58,763 bases of DNA, taken from contig UQBM01000012.1 in NCBI GenBank assembly GCA_900539265.1, forward strand, positions 1 through 58,763. Reading direction: 5' to 3'. Both the position numbers and the translations under genes were made by a program. Shown in pieces: positions 25,407-35,520 of the stretch; position 1 is the first letter of the stretch; each line of letters starts with the position of its first letter. Source of the stretch: an uncultured Mollicutes bacterium. Its GTDB lineage: Bacteria; Bacillota_I; Bacilli_A; ML615J-28; CAG-313. The notes under the pieces are model-generated. The model was not told where the DNA came from. It made no database searches and saw nothing but the letters and a program-made list of their open reading frames with translations.

Positions 25407-27872
25407 ATGAATAAAAAATTAAGTGGAAAAATATTTTTATTTGTAAATATTTTTATATTACTTTCTTTTTTAAGTTTTGTTTGTGGTTGCACTAAAAGAT
25501 ATAAGGTTACTTTTATTGTAGATAATGAAACTTATAAAACTGTTGAAGTTAAGAAAGGTAATACAATTGAGAAAATCGAAGCACCTACTAAAGAAAATCA
25601 TTATTTTAAGGGTTGGTTTGATGAAAATAACTTATTTGATTTTTCAACATCCATAAAAAAGGACTATAATTTAGTTGCTAAATATGATACTTTTTGTGAT
25701 GTAGATGGCCATGATTGGATTGATGCTACATGTACAACAACTAAATATTGTCAAAGATGTGGTGAAACTGAAGGAGTTGCTTTAGGACATATTTGGAAAG
25801 AAGCAACATCTCAAACCCCTAAAACTTGCACAAGATGTGGAGTAACCGAAGGAGATCCTTTACCAGAAGTAGAATCAATTGAAGCCAATTATACCAAAGA
25901 AGAGATATATATTGGTGAAACATTACAATTGATTCCAATTGTTAATCCTGTAGGGGCAATTCAAGATGTGACATATAGTTTAAAATTAGAAGATGGCGCT
26001 TTGGCGACGATAGATGAAAATGGTTTGTTTGAAGCTCTTCATGAGGGTAAAGTATATATTACAATTCGCTCTGTTGATAATACATATGTTGCTTGCGTTG
26101 TAGAGGTTTTCATTTTGCATCCATTAATAGAAGATGGAGGTTATGATGTATTTAATATTATGACAAGTTATGGTACTAATGCATCAACTGATATTGAAAT
26201 TAACTATCATACGTTTAATACAATGACAGAGGTTGAATATACACTTGCTAGTGATACTACTTTTACTAATGTAACGACAATTACTGGTACTGGATATTAT
26301 TTTACAGAAGGAACTGATATTGTTGAAAGCACTTTTATACCAAGAAATGTAATAAGGGTATCAATAAAAGGTTTAGAACCTGATACTGAATATATATATC
26401 GTATTCATTTAGGTAATCATACATATAGTGAAATTTACCATTTTAAAACTGCTAAAGATGATGGTTCTGATTCAGCTTTTATTATGATGGCAGATATTCA
26501 TTATTATTATAAAAATAATGACGATGGCAGTTATGAATCACATGGTTCGGAAATTAGTGAAGATATAATGCAAAAAATGATTGAAATGAATCCAAATGTT
26601 GGTTTTGTCGCAACAGCTGGTGATGTGATTGATGTTGGTGGTAGTGCTAAAACATGGGATGTTTTTTTCAAAGAATCAAATAGCTTAAAATTTTTACCTC
26701 GAGTTGGAGTTGCTGGAAATCATGAATATTATATTAAAGGGACTGGACAATCAGACGGTAGATACCAAAAAGCTCATTATGCAACTGTCAATAATGGTCC
26801 TTCTACACAGTTAGGGCTTAGTGCTTATTTTGTTTATAATGATATTTTGTTTATTACTATTGATAATGAAAAATCAGAAGGTAGAAATGAAATGCTTGTG
26901 TGGCTTGAAGAAGTGTTATCAACAGTAGAATATAGGTATAGTTTTGTTATGATGCATACTCCAGTCTATTATGAAAATAGTGAATCAGGAAATAAGGATC
27001 GTGATGAGGTTTTACTTGGCATTTTTGAGAAATATTGCGTTGATTTAGTAATTGCTGGACATTATCATGGTGATCGCTATCGTCCTGATTATTATGAAGG
27101 GGCTGATTCTTTAGATGATGGACTTGGTGTAAATTATATGACCCTTTCTTTTGGTGGAGTTAAGAGTAGAAGTGATTCTAATCTTGCTACAGGGTATTTA
27201 GTAGAAACCCATGAAGGAACAATTACGATTAAAAGAGTAAATGAATTAGGAGCGATTGTTTCAACTAGAACAATAGTATCTAAAAGAAATAAGCCTATCA
27301 CAACAGAAACCAAAGAAAATTTAATTGATGCGGTTAACGGAGTATATAATGAAGAAAATCGTACGTATGTTTTAAATTTTTCTGATAAATTTTATGGTAA
27401 CGTGAAAGAAGTAAAAGTTACTGAAACAATTCGAGGTCAAATTAATACAAATGTGGTTTTTCCAACTTCTTCATATACCAAACTTGTGATTAAAAATATT
27501 GATAAGTTCTACGATTATCATTTTAAAATTATAATTGTTTTTGCTGATGAAACCACTTATGAACTTGAAAAAACGTTGAAACTAGGTCCTAATATTCATC
27601 TTGAAGTAACAAATATTACATCTACGACAGCGGATTTGTCTTTTGAGGCTGCTGATATGAGTCTCAATTATACTATTAAGGATTATGCTGTTTATGTCAA
27701 TGGTGAAATGGTCGATATTATTAGTTATTTAGATAATTCATCAACACCCATTACTTCTTATAAGTTATTATCTTTGGCTGCAAATAGTGATTATCATATA
27801 AAATTAGTAGCTAGAAATTATCGTGGTGTTGTGATGTATGAAGTAGAAACGGATTTCAAAACGCTTGGATAA
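25407..27872 (+). CDS. multidomain surface lipoprotein with purple-acid-phosphatase-like metallophosphatase
   Basis: This 821-aa exported protein has a signal peptide ending in a lipobox-like VCGC at about 28. Then come an InlB/Listeria-Bacteroides repeat (VTFIVDNETYKTVEVKKG to GWFDENN), two zinc-knuckle-like repeats ending in CQRCGETEG and CTRCGVTEG, a Big2-type Ig domain (about 150-235), and a purple-acid-phosphatase N-terminal FN3-like domain. The calcineurin-type phosphatase has ADIHYYY, GDVIDVGG, GNHEYY, MMHTPVY and AGHYHGD, supplying the expected metal ligands. Further Ig-like domains end the protein. It would hydrolyse phosphoesters outside the cell; substrate unknown. It stands alone with its own terminator. 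Confidence 0.85.
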   Translation: MNKKLSGKIFLFVNIFILLSFLSFVCGCTKRYKVTFIVDNETYKTVEVKKGNTIEKIEAPTKENHYFKGWFDENNLFDFSTSIKKDYNLVAKYDTFCDVDGHDWIDATCTTTKYCQRCGETEGVALGHIWKEATSQTPKTCTRCGVTEGDPLPEVESIEANYTKEEIYIGETLQLIPIVNPVGAIQDVTYSLKLEDGALATIDENGLFEALHEGKVYITIRSVDNTYVACVVEVFILHPLIEDGGYDVFNIMTSYGTNASTDIEINYHTFNTMTEVEYTLASDTTFTNVTTITGTGYYFTEGTDIVESTFIPRNVIRVSIKGLEPDTEYIYRIHLGNHTYSEIYHFKTAKDDGSDSAFIMMADIHYYYKNNDDGSYESHGSEISEDIMQKMIEMNPNVGFVATAGDVIDVGGSAKTWDVFFKESNSLKFLPRVGVAGNHEYYIKGTGQSDGRYQKAHYATVNNGPSTQLGLSAYFVYNDILFITIDNEKSEGRNEMLVWLEEVLSTVEYRYSFVMMHTPVYYENSESGNKDRDEVLLGIFEKYCVDLVIAGHYHGDRYRPDYYEGADSLDDGLGVNYMTLSFGGVKSRSDSNLATGYLVETHEGTITIKRVNELGAIVSTRTIVSKRNKPITTETKENLIDAVNGVYNEENRTYVLNFSDKFYGNVKEVKVTETIRGQINTNVVFPTSSYTKLVIKNIDKFYDYHFKIIIVFADETTYELEKTLKLGPNIHLEVTNITSTTADLSFEAADMSLNYTIKDYAVYVNGEMVDIISYLDNSSTPITSYKLLSLAANSDYHIKLVARNYRGVVMYEVETDFKTLG

Positions 27873-27892
27873 TTAAAAAAAATAGTTAATCA

Positions 27893-27932
27893 AAAAGATG
27901 TATTTACTATTATTAGTAATTACATCTTTTTT
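27893..27932 (+). terminator. terminator after the metallophosphatase gene
   Basis: AAAAGATGTA / TACATCTTTT with an inner TTACTA / TAGTAA helix, then T residues. The next 190 bases to the deacetylase gene hold no visible gene. Confidence 0.85.
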
Positions 27933-28126
27933 AATAATTTAATTAAAAAATAATTTTATAAATTTGAATATCAAAAATTACTAATTATGTTTGTTATATA
28001 TTTTTGAATAATAAGTATAAACTATAAATAATATTAAAAATTTTGAAAAAATTAGAAATGACATAAAATGTCATATTGCTTTATTTTACTTGCTATATTT
28101 AAAGATAAATAGTAAAAAATATTTAT

Positions 28127-29287
28127 ATGAAAAAAATATTTATATTACTGTTTTCTTTACTATTATTTTTATCCTTTACTTCCTGTAAGAAAAAAAATAA
28201 AGATATTCCCAAATATAATTTGACGGAAAAACAATTTATAATTGATGAAACAAAAGAGGTGAAATATCCAAGTATTAATGATGAAATTGATCAAATATTA
28301 TTGGTGAATATTAAAAATACTTATGATATTATTAAAGAAAATTATAATAGCGAAGTCAATATTACATATGATAGTTATTTAAATAATCAATATGCTAGTT
28401 ATATTTTTAATTATTATTATTTGGATAATCAAATAATTAAAACATATAATTTTGATCTTAAGACAAATAAACAAATCGAGTTTAATGCTCAACCATTGAT
28501 TGAAAAAATAAATCAAATACTAACAAATGATTATGTTTTAACAGAAAAAGATATTGGCTTTTTACAAAGTATGATTATTGATTCAAAACTTCATGTATAC
28601 TTATCTTCAGTTATTACAAATAATACGATTAAGGAAGTTGTATTTGATATGGATAGTAATTTAATTATAGAAGAACAAAATAATTTAAATCTTAAAAATA
28701 AAAAGATAGCCTTAACCTTTGATGATGGTCCTAGTAATAAAAGTAAAGAATTGGTAGATTTATTAGAAGAATTAAATGTTGTCGCAACCTTTTTTATTCT
28801 AGGGTGCAATGTTTCAAAATATAAGGATGAATTAAAATATATATATGCACATGGACATGAAATAGGAAATCATTCATATAGTCATCCAGATTTCAAAAAA
28901 ATAACTATTAAAGAAGGCTTAGCAGAAATAGAAAAAACGCAACAAATTATTTATAAAACAATTCTACATTATCCACGTGTATTTCGTTTTCCATATGGAT
29001 CAGTTAACAAAGAAATTCTAAAGCGTATTGATATGCCCGCAATTTTATGGAATGCTGATTCTTTGGATTGGCAGTGTTTTGATAGTAAAATAATAATTGA
29101 AAAATTAAAACATGAGATAAAAGAAAATGGTATCTTACTATTTCATGATTTTAAAAATTATAATAAAGAAGCGATCACAACAATTGTAAATGATTTAAAA
29201 AATGAGGGATATGTTTTTGTAACTATATCAGAACTATTTGGATTTTATACCGATGAATTTGCAATTGGAGGCAAGCTTTATTATTAA
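28127..29287 (+). CDS. polysaccharide deacetylase lipoprotein
   Basis: This 386-aa protein has a lipoprotein signal (hydrophobic helix then FTSCKKK at about 20). A C-terminal NodB domain (about 190-370) has TFDDGPSNKS (catalytic and metal Asp), GHEIGNHSYSHPDF (metal His residues), RFPYGS and the late LLFHDF. It should remove acetyl groups from a cell-envelope polysaccharide such as peptidoglycan. The N-terminal region (about 30-185) is a separate, unrecognised domain. No good ribosome site precedes the ATG, so expression may be low or the start uncertain. Confidence 0.88.
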   Translation: MKKIFILLFSLLLFLSFTSCKKKNKDIPKYNLTEKQFIIDETKEVKYPSINDEIDQILLVNIKNTYDIIKENYNSEVNITYDSYLNNQYASYIFNYYYLDNQIIKTYNFDLKTNKQIEFNAQPLIEKINQILTNDYVLTEKDIGFLQSMIIDSKLHVYLSSVITNNTIKEVVFDMDSNLIIEEQNNLNLKNKKIALTFDDGPSNKSKELVDLLEELNVVATFFILGCNVSKYKDELKYIYAHGHEIGNHSYSHPDFKKITIKEGLAEIEKTQQIIYKTILHYPRVFRFPYGSVNKEILKRIDMPAILWNADSLDWQCFDSKIIIEKLKHEIKENGILLFHDFKNYNKEAITTIVNDLKNEGYVFVTISELFGFYTDEFAIGGKLYY

Positions 29288-29290
29288 AAG

Positions 29291-29317
29291 CATATAAGTT
29301 TATCTTATATGTTTTTT
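29291..29317 (+). terminator. terminator after the deacetylase gene
   Basis: CATATAAG / CTTATATG with a 5-base loop and six T residues. Confidence 0.85.
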
Positions 29318-29337
29318 ATTTACAAAAAAAACAATAA

Positions 29338-29361
29338 TTCGACAAAAATAAAAGGTATAAT
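29338..29361 (+). promoter_or_regulatory. putative RHS promoter with Spo0A-box-like sequence
   Basis: TATAAT lies at 29356-29361. The minus strand of 29338-29346 reads TTTGTCGAA, identical to the Spo0A-box consensus, just upstream. No good -35 hexamer is seen at 17 bases. The -10 is credible; the Spo0A reading is tentative. Confidence 0.4.
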
Positions 29362-29386
29362 GAAGTAAGAAAGGAAAGAAAAAATA

Positions 29387-32300
29387 ATGAATGAAACAAA
29401 GATTATAGGAAGTAAAGAATTAGAAGATAAGAAATATGGATATAATGTTGAAATATATCAATTAGAAGAAGGAAAAGAAGCAAAAAAAGCAACAGAAAAA
29501 GTGGTTCTAACCAATAAAGGAGAATCCAAAAAAGCAATAGGGATTAAAATAAAAACCCAAGGAGTTTTTTATTTTTCAGGACTATCAGAATTTGAGATAA
29601 GAATGTGTCAAGAAGGAACAAGTGAAGAAATATATCAATTATATGAAATAGATAAATGGGAAGAATTTAGAATAGAAAGTAGAAGATATATAAAAGATAT
29701 TTATGCAAGAAAAGAGTATGAAGAAGAAAAAGAGGTATATGTAAGATATATAAATTTAGTAAGAAATCTAGATGAGCCAAACAAAGAGTATTATTTTATA
29801 ATCGATAAAAAGATAGAAGAAAGTGAAGAATATGAATTAGAAATAGATATCAAGAAAGAAAATAAAAAGATAGAAGTAACAAGAGAATATTATATAAATA
29901 ATAGATTTCCAAAAAAGATAAAATATGATGAAATAATATTAAAGAAAAATACAATATATGAAAATATGTTTCATCTAAAAGTAATAGTAGAAAATAGATT
30001 GATAAACTATAAAGGCAAAGAATTATCTGCTAATCTCAAACTTATATATGATGGAAGTATAAGTGATATCAATTATGAATATGAAGATAATTATTATAAA
30101 TTACCATATGGATGGAGTTTAAATTACCAACAAAGGGTAATAAAAGCAAAAGAAGAAGAAAAATATTTATATTTAAATGGCGAAGGACAAAGATACTATT
30201 TTATCAAAGAAAAAGATAATTTATATGTAGAAGAAAAAGGGACGGGTTACATATTAGAAGTAGAAGAAAACAAGATAAAAATAAAAGGGAGAGAGAATCA
30301 AGAATATATTTTTAATAAAGAAGGATATTTAGAAGCAATATATAGTGGAGAAAAAAGTTTATTTATTACATATGAAGAAAAGCAAAACTATGGTAAAGTG
30401 ATAACAAGAATTAAAGATTCAAGTAAAAGGCAACTAACAATAGAATATAAAGAAAAGCAAATAAACATCACAAGAAGCGATGGACAGAAAGTAACAATAA
30501 GGATAGAAAATGGAGAAATACAACAGGTTATAGATATTGATGGAAGCAAGAGTGAATACAGATATAATGGAAAACTTTTATCAAGAATAATAGAAGGAGA
30601 TAAAGAATATAGGATAACAAGAGCATCAATGGATGTGACCGTCATTGGAAAATATGTAAAAGGGGTTTTAAAAAATGAAAGATATTATGAAAATTATGAT
30701 GGAAGTGCCTATATTACAAAGAGTCGTATAGAAAAAGGAAAAGAAATTAGTACAAAAGATAAATATTATTTTAATGAAAAAGGAGATTATTATAAAAGAG
30801 CAGAAGTAGTATTGGTAGGAAACGAGACAAAATATTATGGAGAAGAAGAAGATAGGAGAAGTGAATATACAAAAGAATTAAAATATGAAGTTGAGTTAAT
30901 CAAAGTAAATGTAATAACAAAAGCTATACAAATAAACTATGAACCAGAAAATGCAAATATAACCAATTATTATGAAGAAGAATGTAATAAGAGTTTAGAA
31001 GCGGGTAATTACATTATAAGGATAGAAGGGATAATACCATATGGATCTAGCATACATTTAGCAACCGATCAAGAAATCAAAATAACAATATGGGGAATAA
31101 CAAAGGAAGGTAAAAGTAAAAAGATAGAAGAATTTCCCCTAGATGTAACACAAATAGATAAAAAGCAAGAATATGGAAAAGAAGTCGCATTAGAAGAAAA
31201 TATTGAAAAAATAAAAGTAGAAGTGTATACATATAAAATGTTTAGTGTCAATATAACAAAATTAATAATAACGCAAAAGACCAAAACTTTGCCAATATGT
31301 TTTATTAATAAAAAGATTGAATCCACATTTATAATGGAGAAAATAAATAATCCAATAGTAAATAATTACTATTATATAGATAGGCCAGAAATAACCATAT
31401 ATGCAATAAGAAAGCCAGTAGCAATCAAGTATAAAGATGAGCTTAATCATGAAAGAATAATAGAAGGAGATATCGACTTAAGCAAAGAAGAATTAATAGA
31501 AAATATAAAAAACTATAATAATTATGAAAATACATTTTGGTATAATGGATTTAAGAGAGTAATAACAAATTATAAGAGAACGAGTATAAAAATTAAATAT
31601 GGGGAAGACAACTATGTAAGTTTAGAAGGATTAGAAGTAATAGATTATAATATATTAAATGGGATAGATAATTATACAATCTATGCACCGTCAAATAAAA
31701 TAATAAATAATAATTCAGTAAAAACAATGTTAGTAAAAACATATGCAAATGTCATAAATGAAAGTGATATTTTTTCAGATGAAGAAACATATATATTTAC
31801 ACAAATAGAAAATGATAAATATAATAGACCATTAGAAAGTTATGAATATAGTTATAATAGAAGAGTAATTACAAGATATGAATATGATGAAAATGATAAT
31901 TTAATAGGAATAAAAAGTGGAAGCAAAGTAATAGAAGGTGAGTTGTCAGATTTATCACAAGATATAAGGTATACATATGATAGTCAAAATAATTATGTAA
32001 TAAAAATCGTAAATAAATCTAATAATCATTTAGATGATGAAATAAATATGACCTATGATGAAATGGGGAATATGTTAACATATAAACCAATAATAGGTAA
32101 TGTTATAGAATATGAATATGACCAGTATAAAAATAGGATAACAAGTTTAAGACAAACAACTGAAGATATGTGGTTAGAAAACAGAATTACATATGAAGAA
32201 GATTTAATAAAATATGTAGGACAAAACCGGATATCAACAAATTATGAATATGAATATGATGAAGAAGAAAGATTAAAGAAAATATATTTGACAAATAGCA

Positions 32301-34663
32301 GTAAAAAGGTATTAATAGAAGAATATAAAATTTATTATGACACAGATGAATGTGAATTTGAGGTAGGAAAGGATAATGTAGGAATAACAATTGAATATGG
32401 AAATTTACAAAAAGTAGCATACATATATGATAAATATCAAAGATTAATTATAACAAAAGAATATGAAAATAATGAGTGGAAAAATATAGGATATTATATA
32501 TATGGAGAAGAAGAAATAAAAAAAGAAAATCAAACAGAAATAGAAACAATATATGAGATAGAAGATCCATTAGATAGCAGGATAATAATAGCAAGAACAT
32601 CACTATTGAGAAAGAAAATAGATTATATAACAAATATTAAAGAAGAATATTACTATAATAACAAAAAACAATTGACAAAGGTAATTTATAAAGATTTAGA
32701 AGGCAATAAGATAAAAGAAAAAGAAAATATATATAAAAATGATCTATTAGTAAGAAGTATAAGTGAAACAGAGGAAAAAGAATACTATTATGATCAGTGG
32801 CAAAGTATAGGAAGAGAAAGCATTCATTTAAAAGAAAAAGAAGAAAACCATTTAGAATTGAAAATATGTTATGAAAGAAATGAGATAGGACAACTAGAAG
32901 GAAAAATATATTTCGCATCAAGAATAAATAACTATGAAATTGAGCCATCATATCAAAAATTAGAAGAATGCAAAGAAGAATACATATATGTAGGAGGTGG
33001 CACTAATAAATTACAATATAATAATTTAGCAAATAAGAAAAAACAACCATTTAATAAAGAAGAAGAGAAAGTAACTTATGCAAATAGTGGACAAATAGTA
33101 GAAATAAGAGATAAAGAAAACAAAATAAAAAAAGAATATGAGTACAATAATTTAGCAGGTACATTAAAACAAGAGTATAATAAAGAAATGGGACAAGTAA
33201 TAACATATGGGTATGAAGATGTAAATAATTTTGGAGGGAATCTGTTAAGAAAAAAAAGATATAATTTAAATTATGAATTAGAAGAAGACATAGAATATCT
33301 TTATGAAATGCCATATATAGATCTTTTAAAAGGAATCAAAATAAATAATGAAACAAAAAATTTTACATACGATGAGGGATTAAACTTAATACAATATGAA
33401 GATAAAGAATTAAGATGGAAAAGAGGAAGATTATTAGAAAGTATTGAAGATAAAGAAAAAAAGATAGAGTATATATATGATAGCAATAATGTAAGGATAG
33501 AAAAGAAAGAAATAAGAAAAGCAGAAAGCACGAAATATGAAGTAGAAGGAACAAGGATAATAAGTGAAACGAAGATAAGAAATAATGAAGAAGAATATAG
33601 AATAAAATATATATATACAGGAGAAGAAATAATAGGATTTGAGATTAAACAAAAAAATATAAGAAGATATTATATATATGAAAAAGATTTAGAACATAAT
33701 ATAGTAGGCTTATATGAAATGGGAGATTATTATGGAACTAGAGTAGCAAGCTATGTATATGATGCTTATGGTAATCATAAAGTATTAGATAAAAATAAAG
33801 AAGAAAATAAAGCAAAAGATTTTATTGGTAATATCAATCCAATAAGGTATAAAGGATATTATTATGATGTGGAAACGGGTTATTTTTGGTTATCCTCAAG
33901 GTATTATAGCCCTGAATTAGGAAGATTCATCCAACCAGCAGATGTATCAACTTTAAATCCATCAAGTATTAATGGGTTAAATTTATATAGTTATGCAAAT
34001 AACAATCCTATTAGTATTCACTATAATACAACACTGGCTAGTGCTGGAATTATTGGAGGTGGAATGGTAAGTTCTATTGGTTCATCGGTTAGCGGAGGAG
34101 CAATCTCTGGTAGTGGAGTTGGAGGATCATCATCTCCATCAAGAAATTTACCTTCTGTACCAGGGTGGTTAGGAACATTATCAACAGGTTTAGATCATGG
34201 ATTTACAATGATTAATCCTATAAGAAGTGCGATTGCTTGTTTACAATTTACAGATTTATGGGATTTGATGAGATTAGATGGCGTAACGGAATTACCTGGA
34301 GCCTTATCTAAAGTTGCAACTGGAATTGGTTGGGGACTTTCTATTGCTGGTGGCGTAATAGCTGGCTATGAAAAATATGCATCAGGTGCAAGTTTAAGTA
34401 GTTCTATTGCTGGTGGATTAATTAATGCTGGTATTAGTATTGGTGGTATGTACGCTTCAACGGCTATTGCTACGGCTGCTATGGGAGCTTTAGCTGCCTC
34501 TTCATTAGCTATACCTGGTGGTGTAATTATTGTAGGAGGGGCAGTTATAGCTGTTGTTGCAGGTATTGCAATCAACCACTTGTTTACTAAATTAGAAATC
34601 GGTGGAAATACAATAGAAGGGCATTTAAATGACTTTGTAGATTGGTTAATCTTTTGGGATTAG
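29387..34663 (+). CDS. RHS-repeat polymorphic toxin with hydrophobic glycine-rich tip
   Basis: This 1,758-aa RHS/YD-repeat protein forms the shell that encloses and delivers a C-terminal toxin. YD-type repeats occur through the body (YEYDENDNLIGI, YEYDQYKNRITS, YIYDKYQRLIIT). The RHS core is at about 1485-1545 (YYYDVETG, RYYSPELGRFIQPADVS, NGLNLYSYANNNP). The variable tip (about 1546-1758) has long glycine/alanine hydrophobic runs (AGGLINAGISIGG, AVIAVVAGIAI) and ends acidic/aromatic, suggesting a membrane-active toxin. No signal peptide or known trafficking domain is seen. The body uses ATA for Ile and AGA for Arg heavily, whereas the tip uses mostly ATT. A candidate immunity gene follows after 24 bases. 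Ribosome site AAGGAAAG. Confidence 0.9.
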   Translation: MNETKIIGSKELEDKKYGYNVEIYQLEEGKEAKKATEKVVLTNKGESKKAIGIKIKTQGVFYFSGLSEFEIRMCQEGTSEEIYQLYEIDKWEEFRIESRRYIKDIYARKEYEEEKEVYVRYINLVRNLDEPNKEYYFIIDKKIEESEEYELEIDIKKENKKIEVTREYYINNRFPKKIKYDEIILKKNTIYENMFHLKVIVENRLINYKGKELSANLKLIYDGSISDINYEYEDNYYKLPYGWSLNYQQRVIKAKEEEKYLYLNGEGQRYYFIKEKDNLYVEEKGTGYILEVEENKIKIKGRENQEYIFNKEGYLEAIYSGEKSLFITYEEKQNYGKVITRIKDSSKRQLTIEYKEKQINITRSDGQKVTIRIENGEIQQVIDIDGSKSEYRYNGKLLSRIIEGDKEYRITRASMDVTVIGKYVKGVLKNERYYENYDGSAYITKSRIEKGKEISTKDKYYFNEKGDYYKRAEVVLVGNETKYYGEEEDRRSEYTKELKYEVELIKVNVITKAIQINYEPENANITNYYEEECNKSLEAGNYIIRIEGIIPYGSSIHLATDQEIKITIWGITKEGKSKKIEEFPLDVTQIDKKQEYGKEVALEENIEKIKVEVYTYKMFSVNITKLIITQKTKTLPICFINKKIESTFIMEKINNPIVNNYYYIDRPEITIYAIRKPVAIKYKDELNHERIIEGDIDLSKEELIENIKNYNNYENTFWYNGFKRVITNYKRTSIKIKYGEDNYVSLEGLEVIDYNILNGIDNYTIYAPSNKIINNNSVKTMLVKTYANVINESDIFSDEETYIFTQIENDKYNRPLESYEYSYNRRVITRYEYDENDNLIGIKSGSKVIEGELSDLSQDIRYTYDSQNNYVIKIVNKSNNHLDDEINMTYDEMGNMLTYKPIIGNVIEYEYDQYKNRITSLRQTTEDMWLENRITYEEDLIKYVGQNRISTNYEYEYDEEERLKKIYLTNSSKKVLIEEYKIYYDTDECEFEVGKDNVGITIEYGNLQKVAYIYDKYQRLIITKEYENNEWKNIGYYIYGEEEIKKENQTEIETIYEIEDPLDSRIIIARTSLLRKKIDYITNIKEEYYYNNKKQLTKVIYKDLEGNKIKEKENIYKNDLLVRSISETEEKEYYYDQWQSIGRESIHLKEKEENHLELKICYERNEIGQLEGKIYFASRINNYEIEPSYQKLEECKEEYIYVGGGTNKLQYNNLANKKKQPFNKEEEKVTYANSGQIVEIRDKENKIKKEYEYNNLAGTLKQEYNKEMGQVITYGYEDVNNFGGNLLRKKRYNLNYELEEDIEYLYEMPYIDLLKGIKINNETKNFTYDEGLNLIQYEDKELRWKRGRLLESIEDKEKKIEYIYDSNNVRIEKKEIRKAESTKYEVEGTRIISETKIRNNEEEYRIKYIYTGEEIIGFEIKQKNIRRYYIYEKDLEHNIVGLYEMGDYYGTRVASYVYDAYGNHKVLDKNKEENKAKDFIGNINPIRYKGYYYDVETGYFWLSSRYYSPELGRFIQPADVSTLNPSSINGLNLYSYANNNPISIHYNTTLASAGIIGGGMVSSIGSSVSGGAISGSGVGGSSSPSRNLPSVPGWLGTLSTGLDHGFTMINPIRSAIACLQFTDLWDLMRLDGVTELPGALSKVATGIGWGLSIAGGVIAGYEKYASGASLSSSIAGGLINAGISIGGMYASTAIATAAMGALAASSLAIPGGVIIVGGAVIAVVAGIAINHLFTKLEIGGNTIEGHLNDFVDWLIFWD

Positions 34664-34687
34664 TACAAAAAGAAAGGAGATATAAAA

Positions 34688-35230
34688 ATGGGATTTAAAA
34701 GAAATATAACTATAACATTGGCTTGTGTTATTACAGAATGTTTAATAAGTTTAATACCAATGATATTTATGATCTATTTATTCTTTATGATGGATAAGAT
34801 AGATGAAATATTTTCTACACTATTGATAGTTCCATATTTTATATTAATAATAAATGTTATTCTAATTATAATTTCTTTTATTGCACAAATATTTATTAAA
34901 ACAAAATACTATGTAAATTCTGAATGTTTAGTTATTAAGACTAAAACACAAAATAAGGAAATAAATTATGATGAAATAAAGGGTATTACATATGATTATG
35001 GTGATTTAACTAAATTTAACACTAAACCATCACAATTGGTGTTATTTGATAAAGATTATAAACAACTATTATCTATTAATAATCCATCAATCATTATGGT
35101 ACATCTGATAAGAAGAAAATGTAAACATGCTAAAGTTAGTTATTATCATAATAAAAGATTCTTATATTTATTATTACTAATTAATGGTATAGTTTTACTT
35201 ATTTCTATATTAGTTAAATTATTTTCTTAA
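34688..35230 (+). CDS. candidate immunity protein A: 3-TM with PH-like domain
   Basis: This 180-aa membrane protein has two N-terminal transmembrane helices (about 8-35 and 44-70). A soluble strand-rich domain (YYVNSECLVIKTKTQNKEI, then YDEIKGITYDYGDL, about 75-140) resembles bacterial PH/YcxB-type domains. A third helix (about 158-178) follows. It lies directly after the toxin tip with a strong AAAGGAG site, the position of an immunity gene. Proteins of the same plan follow the other two tips in this island. No database family was checked, so immunity is inferred from position and repetition. Confidence 0.65.
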   Translation: MGFKRNITITLACVITECLISLIPMIFMIYLFFMMDKIDEIFSTLLIVPYFILIINVILIIISFIAQIFIKTKYYVNSECLVIKTKTQNKEINYDEIKGITYDYGDLTKFNTKPSQLVLFDKDYKQLLSINNPSIIMVHLIRRKCKHAKVSYYHNKRFLYLLLLINGIVLLISILVKLFS

Positions 35231-35291
35231 TAATAAAAAAATATGAAAAAGCTAATGGACTTTTGACGCAAATTATCAATATATAGTATTT

Positions 35292-35323
35292 AGCGAATCT
35301 GCTTAATTGTAGGTTCGCTTTTC
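35292..35323 (+). terminator. terminator after immunity gene A
   Basis: An 11-bp stem beginning AGCGAATCTGC and returning GTAGGTTCGCT (with wobble pairs), then TTTT. Confidence 0.8.
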
Positions 35324-35420
35324 TATTTAATAGATTATTATGCAAAAAAATGATATAATTACGATAACAAAGAGTCGACTATAATAAATGTGGATTATAT
35401 TATAAGTCAATAAAGAATTG

Positions 35421-35432
35421 CAAAACGTTTTG
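35421..35432. promoter_or_regulatory. 12-bp palindrome upstream of the XRE regulator
   Basis: CAAAACGTTTTG is a perfect palindrome 89 bases before the regulator start, a possible operator. The rest of the 35324-35520 spacer shows no gene. Confidence 0.35.
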
Positions 35433-35520
35433 AACTAAAAGTCTTTTCTAGATAAAAGTATCAAAAAGTATCATTGCTCTTGTAGTTTAGTGATATATAA
35501 TTTATGTGAGGTGAAATTTA

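Noticed and set aside
30388..33652. Several minus-strand frames opposite the RHS gene
   Set aside because: They are Leu/Phe/Ile-rich shadows caused by the Lys/Glu/Tyr-rich RHS codons and have no ribosome sites or domains.
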